This document shows, in pieces, positions 41,099 to 51,781 of a stretch of 64,000 nucleotides of DNA. Below the pieces are notes generated by a model. The model did no database searches. It was given only the letters and a program-made list of their open reading frames with translations, and was not told the DNA's origin. Made by a program: the position numbers and the translations under genes. The stretch comes from a bacterium (lineage in GTDB: Bacteria > Bacteroidota > Ignavibacteria > SZUA-365). The stretch is taken from contig JAHLLD010000010.1 in assembly GCA_020444325.1 (NCBI GenBank), positions 1-64,000 of the forward strand, in the 5' to 3' direction. The number at the start of each line of letters is the position of its first letter. Positions within the stretch are counted from its first letter, which is position 1.

Positions 41099-43192
41099 TT
41101 AGTTGTCCTCTTCCTTTGCGGCTTCCGCTTCGGCGACGATTTTCTGCTGCACATCGTGCGGCACTTCCTCGTAATGCGAGAAGGCGCGACGGTAAATGCC
41201 GCGTCCCTGCGTGATCGAACGCAGGCGGGTGGCATAGTTGTACAGCTCTGCCAGGGGGACCTTCGCGCGGATGATCTGGAAGGGACCTTCCGCGTCCATG
41301 CCCTGGATTTTGCCGCGGTGCGTGGAAATATCGCCCATCACGTCGCCCATGAACTCATCGGGCACGGTGACGGTAATTTCGTAAATCGGTTCGAGCAGCA
41401 TCGGGTTCGCATCCGCGACTGCCTTGCGAAATGCCTGCTGGGCGGCGACTTTGAATGCCATTTCGTTGGAGTCCACCGTGTGCTGGCTTCCGTCGTAAAG
41501 CGTAATCTTGAGGTCGACCATGTTGTATCCGGCGACCACGCCCCTGGCCATCTGCTCCTGGATGCCCTTGTCAACTGCGGGGATGAAACGTCCGCTGATC
41601 ACACCGCCGACAATATTATCGACGAACTCGTAGCCTTCGCCTCGCGGCTGGGGATCGAGTTTGATATACACTTCCGCATACTGTCCTGCGCCGCCAGTCT
41701 GCTTTTTGTGGCGGTAGGAAACGTCGGCATGCTTGCGTACGGTCTCGCGATACGGAATACGGGGCGGCTTGAGGTCCACTTCGACACCGAAGCGCTGCTT
41801 GAGACGCTTGCACATGATGTCGATGTGAATTTCACCCTGTCCCATGACCACCGTCTCACCGGTTTCCGTGTCCACTTTCACCATGAAGGCGGGATCTTCT
41901 TCATGCAGGGTATGCAGGCCGGTACCGATCTTGTCTTCATCGCCCTTTGCCTTGGATTTGACCGCACTGGTCATGACCGGCTCAGGGAATTTGATGGGCG
42001 GAATCAACGTATCGCTGCCCTTGGTGGCCAGCGTGTTGTTGGTGTGCGTGTCTTTGAGCTTGACGACAGCTGCGATGTCGCCAACGCACACCTTGCCCAC
42101 TTCCATGCGCTCCTTGCCGCGCAGGGCATACATCTGATTGAGACGCTCGTTCTGTCCGCTGTTCTGGTTGACCAGGTCCATTCCGGCAGTGATCGTGCCG
42201 TTGTACACGCGGAACAGGGAAAGTTCACCGACATGCGGTTCGGAGATGGTCTTGAAAATAAAGGCTGCAACGTCCTTGCCCGCGACATCCGGCTTCAGCT
42301 CCATGGCTTCGTCGGTGCCGGCCTTGAGAACGTTGAAGGTCCTGCCACTGATCGGATCGGGACCGTAGTTGATGATGAATTCCATCATGCGTCCCACGCC
42401 GATGTTCTGCTCACCGGCCATGCAGAAGATCGGGAAGAGCTTGCGATCACGAATTGCTGCCTTGAAGCCCTGCGCCAGTTCTTCCTCTGACAGTGTGCCG
42501 TTCTCGAAGAATGCGTTGAGCAGTTCCTCTGAGGATTCGGCGACCTTCTCGAGCATGGCCTGATGCTCGGCTTCAATACGTTCCTGGAATTCGGCGGGAA
42601 CCTCACTCTCGGTGTACTTGCCTGAACCGTCGGTGCTGAACGTCATCTGCTTCTTGCGCACGACGTCGATGCACGTGTTGAAACCGGGCCCCTTGTTGAC
42701 GGGGAACTGTGCGATGACGAGATCCGTGCCGAAACGGGCTTTGGCTTCCTCGTACACGCGATCGAAATCCGCGTGTTCGTTGTCCATCTTGTTGACGGCG
42801 ATCACAACCGGCACGTTGTTCTCTTCCGCATACTTCCAGACCAGTTCACTCCCCACTTCAACACCTTCCACCGACTTGAGAACAAGCAGCGCGCTGTCGA
42901 CGACACGAAGACTGGAAATCACATCGCCGATAAAGTCGGAGTATCCCGGCGTATCGATGATGTTCAGTTTGTGGTTCATGAACTCCGTCGAAAGCAGCGT
43001 ACTGTTGATGGATATCTGTCGATCAACCTCGTCAGAATGATAATCGGAAACCGTACTGCCGTCCTCAATGCTGCCAATACGGGTTGCAGCACCGGAAGTG
43101 AGCAGCATCGCATCCGCGAGGATGGTTTTTCCGGAGCTTCCGTGGCCGATCAGCGCCACATTCCTGATTTTGTCGGGGGTGAATTCTTTCAA
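41099..43192 (-). CDS. Elongation factor G-like GTPase (EF-G-2 type)
   Basis: This is a five-domain translational GTPase, 697 residues from the chosen start. The G1 loop is GHGSSGKT rather than the GHIDAGKT of canonical EF-G, a mark of the EF-G-2 paralogue family whose role in translation is not settled. G3 DTPGYSDF and G4 NKMD are normal, and domain IV has YRHKKQTGGAGQYAEV. The start is TTG at 43192: a perfect AAGGAGG lies six bases before it, whereas the earlier in-frame TTG at 43246 lacks one and adds 18 poorly family-like residues. It abuts the SLBB gene, whose start immediately follows. Confidence 0.88.
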   Translation of the reverse strand: MKEFTPDKIRNVALIGHGSSGKTILADAMLLTSGAATRIGSIEDGSTVSDYHSDEVDRQISINSTLLSTEFMNHKLNIIDTPGYSDFIGDVISSLRVVDSALLVLKSVEGVEVGSELVWKYAEENNVPVVIAVNKMDNEHADFDRVYEEAKARFGTDLVIAQFPVNKGPGFNTCIDVVRKKQMTFSTDGSGKYTESEVPAEFQERIEAEHQAMLEKVAESSEELLNAFFENGTLSEEELAQGFKAAIRDRKLFPIFCMAGEQNIGVGRMMEFIINYGPDPISGRTFNVLKAGTDEAMELKPDVAGKDVAAFIFKTISEPHVGELSLFRVYNGTITAGMDLVNQNSGQNERLNQMYALRGKERMEVGKVCVGDIAAVVKLKDTHTNNTLATKGSDTLIPPIKFPEPVMTSAVKSKAKGDEDKIGTGLHTLHEEDPAFMVKVDTETGETVVMGQGEIHIDIMCKRLKQRFGVEVDLKPPRIPYRETVRKHADVSYRHKKQTGGAGQYAEVYIKLDPQPRGEGYEFVDNIVGGVISGRFIPAVDKGIQEQMARGVVAGYNMVDLKITLYDGSQHTVDSNEMAFKVAAQQAFRKAVADANPMLLEPIYEITVTVPDEFMGDVMGDISTHRGKIQGMDAEGPFQIIRAKVPLAELYNYATRLRSITQGRGIYRRAFSHYEEVPHDVQQKIVAEAEAAKEEDN

Positions 43193-43392
43193 AAGGTCCT
43201 CCTTGCGATAAGCGTATAAAAGAACGTCTTTTTCGTCATCGTACAATCCATAAATTTATGCCGGGGTGGGCTAACTTGCAAATAATTCAAGGGGTGCTGA
43301 TCGTGTATTGCTGAATTTCACCGTCTGCTGCCGTCCGCTGGCGTTGCCCTTTGGTTTTGCAAGACATAGTCGATATATTTCCCGGAATTTGA

Positions 43393-45209
<1,817 letters not shown>

Positions 45210-45234
45210 TACACTCCCCAGAAGCCGGAGCATT

Positions 45235-46161
45235 ATGTCATCGCTTAGCATTCAGCATCTGCTCGGTCTGCAGAATGTCCCGAAGGAAGACATCACCCTC
45301 ATTCTCGACAGTACGGATTCCTTCCTCGAGATTCTGGACCGGCCCATCAAGAAAGTGCCCACCCTGCAGGGAAAAACGGTGGTGAACCTGTTCTTTGAGA
45401 ACAGTACACGCACGCGTATTTCCTTTGAACTCGCCGAACGACGGCTTTCGGCCGATGTCGTAAACTTCGCGGCGGCCAGCAGCAGTGTAAAAAAAGGAGA
45501 AACGCTGCTCGACACCGCCAGGAACATCGAGGCCATGAAAGTTGACATCGTCGTCATGCGGCACAGTGCCGCGGGCGCCGGACATTTCCTCAGCGAACGC
45601 TGCACGAGCAAGTTCATCAACGCGGGAGACGGCGCACACGAACATCCGACACAGGCCCTGCTCGACATGTGTACTATCCGCCAGAAGCACGGGACGCTGG
45701 AAGGACTCAATGTCTCCATCATCGGTGACATCGCGCATTCCCGTGTGGCGCGCTCGAATATCTATGGACTGCTGAGCATGGGCGCCAACGTCGCCGTCTG
45801 CGGTCCCCCGAGCATGATCCCGTACGACCTCGAGCAGCTTGGCGTGCGCGTCTTTTCCGACGTTGACGCCGCTCTCGATTTCAGCGACGTCATCAACGTC
45901 CTGCGTATCCAGCTCGAACGCGACGCGGGTGCGGACTTCCCCTCGCTGCGCGAATACCACAACGCCTTCGGCGTCACACGCCGCCGGCTCGACAAGCTGG
46001 GACGTGAAATCACCGTCCTGCACCCCGGTCCCATCAACCGCGGTGTCGAAATTGAATCGGAAGTGGCCGATGGGCCATATTCCGTTATCCTTCCCCAGGT
46101 CACCAACGGTGTGGCCATTCGAATGGCAGTCCTCTATCTCATTGGAACCAGAGCGGAGTAA
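45235..46161 (+). CDS. pyrB: Aspartate carbamoyltransferase catalytic subunit
   Basis: PyrB makes N-carbamoyl-aspartate from carbamoyl phosphate and aspartate in de novo pyrimidine synthesis. The protein is 308 residues, normal for a catalytic chain, with the carbamoyl phosphate motif FENSTRTR, the SSSVKKGETLLDT loop, HPTQALLD and HPGPINRG. The start at 45235 (MSSLSIQ) follows GCCGGAG; upstream open frame is overlap with pyrR. There is no pyrI regulatory subunit here. It is followed four bases later by pyrC. Confidence 0.96.
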   Translation: MSSLSIQHLLGLQNVPKEDITLILDSTDSFLEILDRPIKKVPTLQGKTVVNLFFENSTRTRISFELAERRLSADVVNFAAASSSVKKGETLLDTARNIEAMKVDIVVMRHSAAGAGHFLSERCTSKFINAGDGAHEHPTQALLDMCTIRQKHGTLEGLNVSIIGDIAHSRVARSNIYGLLSMGANVAVCGPPSMIPYDLEQLGVRVFSDVDAALDFSDVINVLRIQLERDAGADFPSLREYHNAFGVTRRRLDKLGREITVLHPGPINRGVEIESEVADGPYSVILPQVTNGVAIRMAVLYLIGTRAE

Positions 46162-46164
46162 TAC

Positions 46165-47439
46165 ATGGCATCGTTTGTCTTCAAAAACGCCCATATCGTC
46201 GATCCCGTCACCGGACTCGATGCAGTCAAGGATGTGCATGTCATAGACGAGCACATCGAGAATATCGGCGAAAACATCTCCGCCAGCGGTGCCGAGGAAA
46301 TCGATCTCGGCGGCGCCCATGTCGTTCCCGGTCTCTGCGATATGCACGTGCACTTTCGCGAGCCCGGTTTTGAACACAAGGAGGACATTCGCAGCGGAGC
46401 AGCGTCCGCCGCCGCAGGTGGATTCACGGCTGCAGCGTGCATGCCCAATACCGATCCCGTGATCGATACGGCGTCGGTTGTGAGTTTCATCTATGACAAG
46501 GCCAGGGGACTTGCGGTGGATGTCTATCCCATCGCTGCGATTACCAAGGGACGCAAGGGCGAAGCCATCGCGCCGATGGTGGAACTGCGTGAGGCCGGCG
46601 CTGTCGGCTTTTCCGACGACGGATCTCCGGTGTACAACACGAAAATCCTCCGCACTGCCCTTGAATACGGTTCCATGTTCAATGTCCCGATCATCCAGCA
46701 TGCCGAAGATCCTCACCTGTTCACCGGCGGCGCGATGAATGAGAGCATCGTCTCGACGGAACTCGGTCTGCCGCCGATATCCCGCCTGTCTGAGGACGCG
46801 GTGGTGATGCGCGATATCATGTTCACCGAGTACGTCAACGGACGCTACCATCTCGCGCATATGAGCACGAGCGGCTCGGCCGAGGCGGTCCGGGGCGCAA
46901 AAGCCAGGGGCCTCAATGTCACGAGCGAAGTCGCCCCGCATCACTTCTCCCTTACGGACGAGGAAGTGCGCTCCTACGATACCAACGTCAAGATGAATCC
47001 CCCGCTTCGACGGATGGAGGATGTCATCGCTATGAAGGAAGCGCTCAAGGACGGCACGGCAGACGCCATCGCCACCGACCATGCACCGCATGCGGGATTC
47101 GAGAAGGAAGTGGAATTCACATACGCGCCCTTTGGCATTATCGGACTGGAAACAGCGGTGGGGCTTTCGATCACCGAGCTGCTGCTCGAAAACTGGCTGA
47201 CACTGCCGCAGCTCATTGAAAAGCTGTCAACGAATCCCCGACGCATACTCGGACTCCCTGAAATCCGCATCGAGGCAGGCGCAAAAGCAAACCTGAGCTT
47301 CCTGGATATCGCCAGGCAGTGGACCGTTGACGTCAATACCTTCAAGTCGAAATCCCGCAACAGTCCTTACAACGGAAGGACGCTCACGGGCAAGGCACTG
47401 GGTATTTACAATAACGGTCAGCTGATTCTCGAGCGCTGA
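46165..47439 (+). CDS. pyrC: Dihydroorotase
   Basis: This zinc amidohydrolase (424 residues, class I length) cyclises carbamoyl-aspartate to dihydroorotate. The N-terminal metal motif is DMHVHFREPG, and the catalytic aspartate motif is ATDHAPH. The PNTDPVIDTASVV and LSTNPRRILGLP blocks are as expected. GGAG precedes the start in the three-base gap after pyrB. No other pyr genes (carA, carB, pyrD, pyrE, pyrF) follow. Confidence 0.96.
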   Translation: MASFVFKNAHIVDPVTGLDAVKDVHVIDEHIENIGENISASGAEEIDLGGAHVVPGLCDMHVHFREPGFEHKEDIRSGAASAAAGGFTAAACMPNTDPVIDTASVVSFIYDKARGLAVDVYPIAAITKGRKGEAIAPMVELREAGAVGFSDDGSPVYNTKILRTALEYGSMFNVPIIQHAEDPHLFTGGAMNESIVSTELGLPPISRLSEDAVVMRDIMFTEYVNGRYHLAHMSTSGSAEAVRGAKARGLNVTSEVAPHHFSLTDEEVRSYDTNVKMNPPLRRMEDVIAMKEALKDGTADAIATDHAPHAGFEKEVEFTYAPFGIIGLETAVGLSITELLLENWLTLPQLIEKLSTNPRRILGLPEIRIEAGAKANLSFLDIARQWTVDVNTFKSKSRNSPYNGRTLTGKALGIYNNGQLILER

Positions 47440-47543
47440 CAACATGACTCCGACACTGCCTGCATGTTGCATCTGAAATGCGGCATGGGCATGTTGTTGC
47501 CATACGATAGAAACAACACCGGATTCAATTGAAAGGTCACACC

Positions 47544-48161
47544 ATGCGACACATGCTGATTATTGCCCTCCTTCTCCTTGCCGCTGGTTGCGGGAAACAG
47601 GAGCAGAAAACGAATGAAGAGCAGAGCGGAAATGTCACCGCAGGAGTATCCTCCGAAATCATCAGCGCCGATATGGGCTACATCGTCGAAAACGCCCGTC
47701 TGACGGAAGGCGATGAGCAGGCGGAGTACAGCGTCAAAGGCATGATGAAACTCAGCTCGGGTCCGGGCAGTGTCATGATTCTGCGTACGCAGTCAACGGA
47801 CGGCAGCTTTACGGAAATGCTTGCCATCGCCATGCCGGCATTCGCCGCCGGTACCGTTCTCGACCTGACCGCAGGCAGTCCTGATGCCGGTTTCTGGATT
47901 TTCGGAATGAAGGGCGATCAGGATGTGATGAAGGAAACCGGCATGATCGAAGGCTCGCTGACGATGCTCAAGACCGAGCCCGCGGATGATGCACTCGGTT
48001 TGTCCAGAGATGTCATGAATGCCGTCGGCGAGATCGAAGTTGTCGTGACAGGGATAGACAATGAAGGACTCCCTGTCGAAGCTGAAAAGAAGTACGCCGC
48101 GCGCTTCCGCCTCCCCATCATCACGCTTGATGAACTGGCGCGCATCAATCAGCCGATCTGA
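47544..48161 (+). CDS. Hypothetical lipoprotein
   Basis: This is a 205-residue protein I cannot assign. The ATG at 47544 has GAAAGG seven bases upstream and gives a lipoprotein signal with lipobox LLAAGC. The mature part is acidic and beta-rich with no cysteines and no recognised motif. Two blocks (YSVKGMMKLSSGPGS and IITLDELARINQP) look like strand-forming regions of a small beta-sandwich. It sits between pyrC and a glycosyltransferase fusion on the same strand, with a gap of 104 bases before it and 38 after. Confidence 0.72.
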   Translation: MRHMLIIALLLLAAGCGKQEQKTNEEQSGNVTAGVSSEIISADMGYIVENARLTEGDEQAEYSVKGMMKLSSGPGSVMILRTQSTDGSFTEMLAIAMPAFAAGTVLDLTAGSPDAGFWIFGMKGDQDVMKETGMIEGSLTMLKTEPADDALGLSRDVMNAVGEIEVVVTGIDNEGLPVEAEKKYAARFRLPIITLDELARINQPI

Positions 48162-48199
48162 CAGTCGCGAACGGCTCATTTCACAAATCGGGATCGAAC

Positions 48200-50206
48200 G
48201 TGTCGGTGAGCACTCCGGATATCTCCATCGTTGTCGTCAGTTATAACGTCCGCGATCTCCTGGAAAATTGCCTCTATTCGCTGTATTCGGCGCTGGAGGG
48301 GATTTCCCATGAGATTTTCGTCGTGGATAACGACAGTACCGACGCAACGGTCGACATGGTGCGGCAGCGATTCCCGGACGTGGAGATGATCGCCAGCCAG
48401 GAAAACCTCGGCTTCGCAAGAGGAAACAACCTCGCGCTCGCTCGTGCACGGGGGAAATACCTTCTGCTGCTCAATCCCGACACCCTGGTACAGGAAGACA
48501 GCATCACCGCGATGCTGGACTTCTTCAGGGAAAACGCCGATGTGGGCATGGCGACATGCAAGATCATCAAACCCGATGGCAGCCTTGAACCCGGATGCCG
48601 GCGCAGCTTTCCTTCCCCCTGGGTCTCGTTCACAAAACTTGCCGGACTCAGTTCCCTCTTCCCGCATTCCTCACTGTTCGCACGTTACAACCTGACCTAC
48701 CTCAGCGAGGATGAAACCTATGAAGTCGATGCCATTTCCGGATCCTTCATGATGCTCCGGCGGGAGGTTTATGAAGAGATCGGAGGACTCGACGAAAGCT
48801 ACTTCATGTACGGCGAAGATCTCGACTGGTGTTATCGAACACAGAAGGCCGGGTGGAAACTCTACTACGTGCACAGCACGAAGATCATTCACTACGGCGG
48901 AGAAAGCACCAAACGCAGCAGTATCGATGCAACAGCTGAATTCTACCGCGCAATGCAGGTGTTCGCCAAAAACAACCTTGGGCTCTCTCCCGTCTGGCGT
49001 ATCCTGATTGAGGCCGGCATCAAATTGCGCCTGCTGTTCAGCCGTTCGCATTACGCCGTTGAGCGGACCATGCCCCTGCTCGCCGATGCGGTCACGACGA
49101 TACTCGCCATGATGGCAGCCGAGCTGCTGCGCTTCGGCGGGCTCTTCCGCTTTCCCGATTACGCGTATCCCACCGTGTATATCGCCGTCGTCGCCATCAT
49201 GTGGACGGGGATGTTCATCGCCGGCTCATATACCAGGGAGCAGCACAGAATTGTTCGTTCCGGACTCGGCGTCCTCCTTGCATTCCTCATCCTCTCCTCG
49301 CTTACCTACTTTTTCAAGGACTGGCAGTTCAGTCGCATGGTGGTACTCATTGCGGGCGGACTCAATCTCGCCCTCATTCCCGGCAGGCGGATTCTCGCGG
49401 GGATTTTTTCACCGGGCATGCGCGAACAACCCGTGACGGGCCGGCGCACGTTGCTCGTGGGACGCAACGAAGAATCGCTCGAGGTGCTCAACAAGCTGAA
49501 ATCGCTCGACAACCAGAGCTATGACATTGTCGGTCTGATCGATCTGCACCGGCGCGAAATCGGCAATCGGTATTTTGGCGTCGAAGTCATCGGAAGCGTG
49601 GAAAACATCGGGAAAGTCATCGATGAGAACAATGTGACCGACGTCATTATCGGTCCCGGTGTCCTGAGCTACACAGCCATCCTTTCGATGATCAGCCGCA
49701 CCCGCGGCAAGGCCGTGCACTACCGCATCGTACCGCGCACGAAGGAGTTCATTATCGGCAAGGCGCGGGTCGATCAGCTGACCAGCGTTCCACTGCTCGA
49801 TTTCGAGTACAATCTCATGAAATCCTCGAATCGCTTCTTCAAGCGGCTGATGGATATTGCTTTGTCTTTCCCCGGAATCCTGCTAATTTATCCTTTCACC
49901 GCTCTGCTGACGGACAAACAGAACCCCGGAGCTGCAGCTCGCTTCGTTCTTGGGCTGCCTTCCGTGCTTCGCGGGACGAAAAGCCTGGTCGGATACGATC
50001 CCGACCATGCGGACACGCTCCCCGAGGTCTATCTCGGCAAGCCCGGTCTGACCGGTCTTGCCCAGCTCCGCGGAAAGACGCTTTCAGAAGATGAAATACT
50101 CAGCTCGGTGATACAGTATGTTCGTGATTATTCGGTTTTCCTCGATATGGAAATTCTGATACGAACCCTGATGTTATCATTCATGAGACGAAACAAGACG
50201 CGATAA
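48200..50206 (+). CDS. Fusion of GT2 glycosyltransferase with degenerate WbaP-like phosphoglycosyltransferase
   Basis: The N-terminal ~280 of 668 residues are a rhamnosyltransferase-like GT2: [38 protein letters not shown] and [11 protein letters not shown]. Four hydrophobic segments (~290-400) follow. A Rossmann-like domain (~415-550: [28 protein letters not shown]) matches the middle part of polyprenyl-phosphate hexose-1-phosphate transferases. The C-terminus (~555-668) keeps the membrane re-entrant helix, [11 protein letters not shown] and [13 protein letters not shown], but lacks the Q-R-x-G...FRSM segment and the catalytic Asp-Glu before the LP-x-V-LRG block. Priming activity is therefore doubtful. 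The start is GTG at 48200. Confidence 0.82.
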   Translation: MSVSTPDISIVVVSYNVRDLLENCLYSLYSALEGISHEIFVVDNDSTDATVDMVRQRFPDVEMIASQENLGFARGNNLALARARGKYLLLLNPDTLVQEDSITAMLDFFRENADVGMATCKIIKPDGSLEPGCRRSFPSPWVSFTKLAGLSSLFPHSSLFARYNLTYLSEDETYEVDAISGSFMMLRREVYEEIGGLDESYFMYGEDLDWCYRTQKAGWKLYYVHSTKIIHYGGESTKRSSIDATAEFYRAMQVFAKNNLGLSPVWRILIEAGIKLRLLFSRSHYAVERTMPLLADAVTTILAMMAAELLRFGGLFRFPDYAYPTVYIAVVAIMWTGMFIAGSYTREQHRIVRSGLGVLLAFLILSSLTYFFKDWQFSRMVVLIAGGLNLALIPGRRILAGIFSPGMREQPVTGRRTLLVGRNEESLEVLNKLKSLDNQSYDIVGLIDLHRREIGNRYFGVEVIGSVENIGKVIDENNVTDVIIGPGVLSYTAILSMISRTRGKAVHYRIVPRTKEFIIGKARVDQLTSVPLLDFEYNLMKSSNRFFKRLMDIALSFPGILLIYPFTALLTDKQNPGAAARFVLGLPSVLRGTKSLVGYDPDHADTLPEVYLGKPGLTGLAQLRGKTLSEDEILSSVIQYVRDYSVFLDMEILIRTLMLSFMRRNKTR

Positions 50207-50208
50207 AA

Positions 50209-51159
50209 ATGGCCAAGACTGTCCTGGACTTTGAACGTCCCATTGTAGAACTCGAACAGAAAATCATCGAAATGCGCAGCGTCATTGACGATCTGGAGCT
50301 GACCGACGAAATCGATGCGCTCGAACGGCGGGTCGATGATCTGCGGGCTTCCGTGTATTCGAATCTCACGCGCTGGCAGAAAGTACAGCTCGCCCGTCAT
50401 CCCGACAGGCCCTATACGCTAGATTACATCCGGCTGATGACGTCAAACTTCATGGAACTGCACGGTGACAGGGGCCATGGCGACGATCACGCCATCGTTG
50501 GGGGGTTTGCGACACTCGAAGATCGTTCGGTGATGATTATCGGACATCAGAAAGGCAGGGACACGAAGAGCAACCTGTACCGGAATTTCGGCATGGCGAA
50601 CCCGGAAGGATACAGGAAAGCACTGCGCCTGATGAAGCTCGCCGCCAAATTCAACCGGCCCGTGATTACGCTCGTCGATACTCCGGGAGCCTATCCCGGG
50701 CTGGAAGCAGAAGAACGGGGACAGGCGGAGGCTATCGCCCGCAACCTCTTTGAAATGACACGGCTTCCCGTTCCCATTATTGTCGTCGTCATCGGTGAGG
50801 GTGCCTCGGGCGGCGCACTCGGGATCGGGGTGGGCGATCGCATCCTGATGCTGGAAAACACCTGGTACAATGTGATTTCGCCCGAATCCTGTTCCAGCAT
50901 TCTCTGGCGCAGCTGGGAATACAAGGAACAGGCCGCGGAAGCGCTGCGTCTGACCGCCCCCGACCTGCTCGAGCAGGGCATTATCGATCGCATCGTCGAC
51001 GAGCCACTGGGCGGCGCACATCGCAACCATGCGGAAGCGGCGCACACACTCAAAAACGTTCTGCTTGAGGAATTGAAGGGTATGCGGTCACAGCGTCCCG
51101 AACAGCTGCTTCGGAACCGCATCCGGAAATTCGGCCAGATGGGGGATTTCTCAAGCTGA
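50209..51159 (+). CDS. accA: Acetyl-CoA carboxylase carboxyltransferase subunit alpha
   Basis: AccA with AccD transfers the carboxyl from biotin to acetyl-CoA, the first step of fatty acid synthesis. At 316 residues it has normal length, with an N-terminal coiled region ([13 protein letters not shown]), [36 protein letters not shown] and the oxyanion-hole glycines of [15 protein letters not shown]. It starts two bases after the preceding stop, with only a weak ribosome binding site (GCGATAAAA), so it probably depends on coupling. accB, accC and accD are elsewhere. Confidence 0.97.
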   Translation: MAKTVLDFERPIVELEQKIIEMRSVIDDLELTDEIDALERRVDDLRASVYSNLTRWQKVQLARHPDRPYTLDYIRLMTSNFMELHGDRGHGDDHAIVGGFATLEDRSVMIIGHQKGRDTKSNLYRNFGMANPEGYRKALRLMKLAAKFNRPVITLVDTPGAYPGLEAEERGQAEAIARNLFEMTRLPVPIIVVVIGEGASGGALGIGVGDRILMLENTWYNVISPESCSSILWRSWEYKEQAAEALRLTAPDLLEQGIIDRIVDEPLGGAHRNHAEAAHTLKNVLLEELKGMRSQRPEQLLRNRIRKFGQMGDFSS

Positions 51160-51160
51160 C

Positions 51161-51580
51161 ATGGTGATCAATTCACATGATACATCCATCCGGGTCCGTT
51201 ATGCGGATACGGATCAGATGCAGATCGTCTACAATGGGAAGTACCTTGAGTATTTTGAAGTGGGCCGTACTGAGCTCATCCGCTCGCTCGGACTCAGTTA
51301 CGCCGAAATTGAGAAACAGGGAATCTGGCTCCCACTGGTCGAGGCGCATTGCCGCTACCATCTCCCCGCACGTTACGACGATGTGCTCATAGTTCGCAGT
51401 ATCGTCCAGGAGCTTCCCCGCTCCTCCCTTCGCATCGAGTACGAAATAATGCGTGAAGGCAGCGATGATATCCTGGTCTCCGGCTACACCGTTCACGTGT
51501 TCTTCGACGTCCACCGTCAGCGTCCCGCGCGTCCCCCACAGTTTTTCCTCGACGCCATGGGTATTACAGACCCGAAATAA
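51161..51580 (+). CDS. YbgC/FadM-type acyl-CoA thioesterase
   Basis: This hotdog-fold protein of 139 residues has the active-site block RVRYADTDQMQIVYNGKYLEY (catalytic Asp with the following GKYLEYFE helix) and LPLVEAHCRYHLPARYDD. It would cleave short acyl-CoA or acyl-ACP. It starts one base after the accA stop, so the two are co-translated, and a link to fatty acid or phospholipid metabolism is likely. About 200 bases of A/T-richer DNA follow before the next gene and probably hold its promoter; no clear terminator was seen. Confidence 0.9.
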   Translation: MVINSHDTSIRVRYADTDQMQIVYNGKYLEYFEVGRTELIRSLGLSYAEIEKQGIWLPLVEAHCRYHLPARYDDVLIVRSIVQELPRSSLRIEYEIMREGSDDILVSGYTVHVFFDVHRQRPARPPQFFLDAMGITDPK

Positions 51581-51781
51581 ACGCTGAATTTCACTTGGTT
51601 TGGCTGTTTATCCTCCTTTCCGCAGCATTTTTCCTCCCTTTCTTCCCCTCCCTGACAAAATTGTAAGCCGTGATTAAGTCCGCTGTAAGCTGGGCATTCT
51701 AACTTGGCCGTTGAAGTAACAGAGTTTCACTCTCAGGAATGAATATCTGAGGTCAGGTTCAGACGCCAGTCTCACAATTGT

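Noticed and set aside
40475-42490. A 671-codon open frame antisense to the EF-G-like and SLBB genes
   Set aside because: Same reasoning: both sense genes are unambiguous and the antisense product looks like random charged sequence.
43193-43392. tRNA gene or PyrR-type attenuator in the gap before cinA
   Set aside because: No cloverleaf, TpsiC-like motif or terminator/antiterminator pair could be folded by eye.
45238-47091. A 617-codon open frame antisense to pyrB and pyrC
   Set aside because: Shadow of two highly conserved pyrimidine genes; no domain seen.
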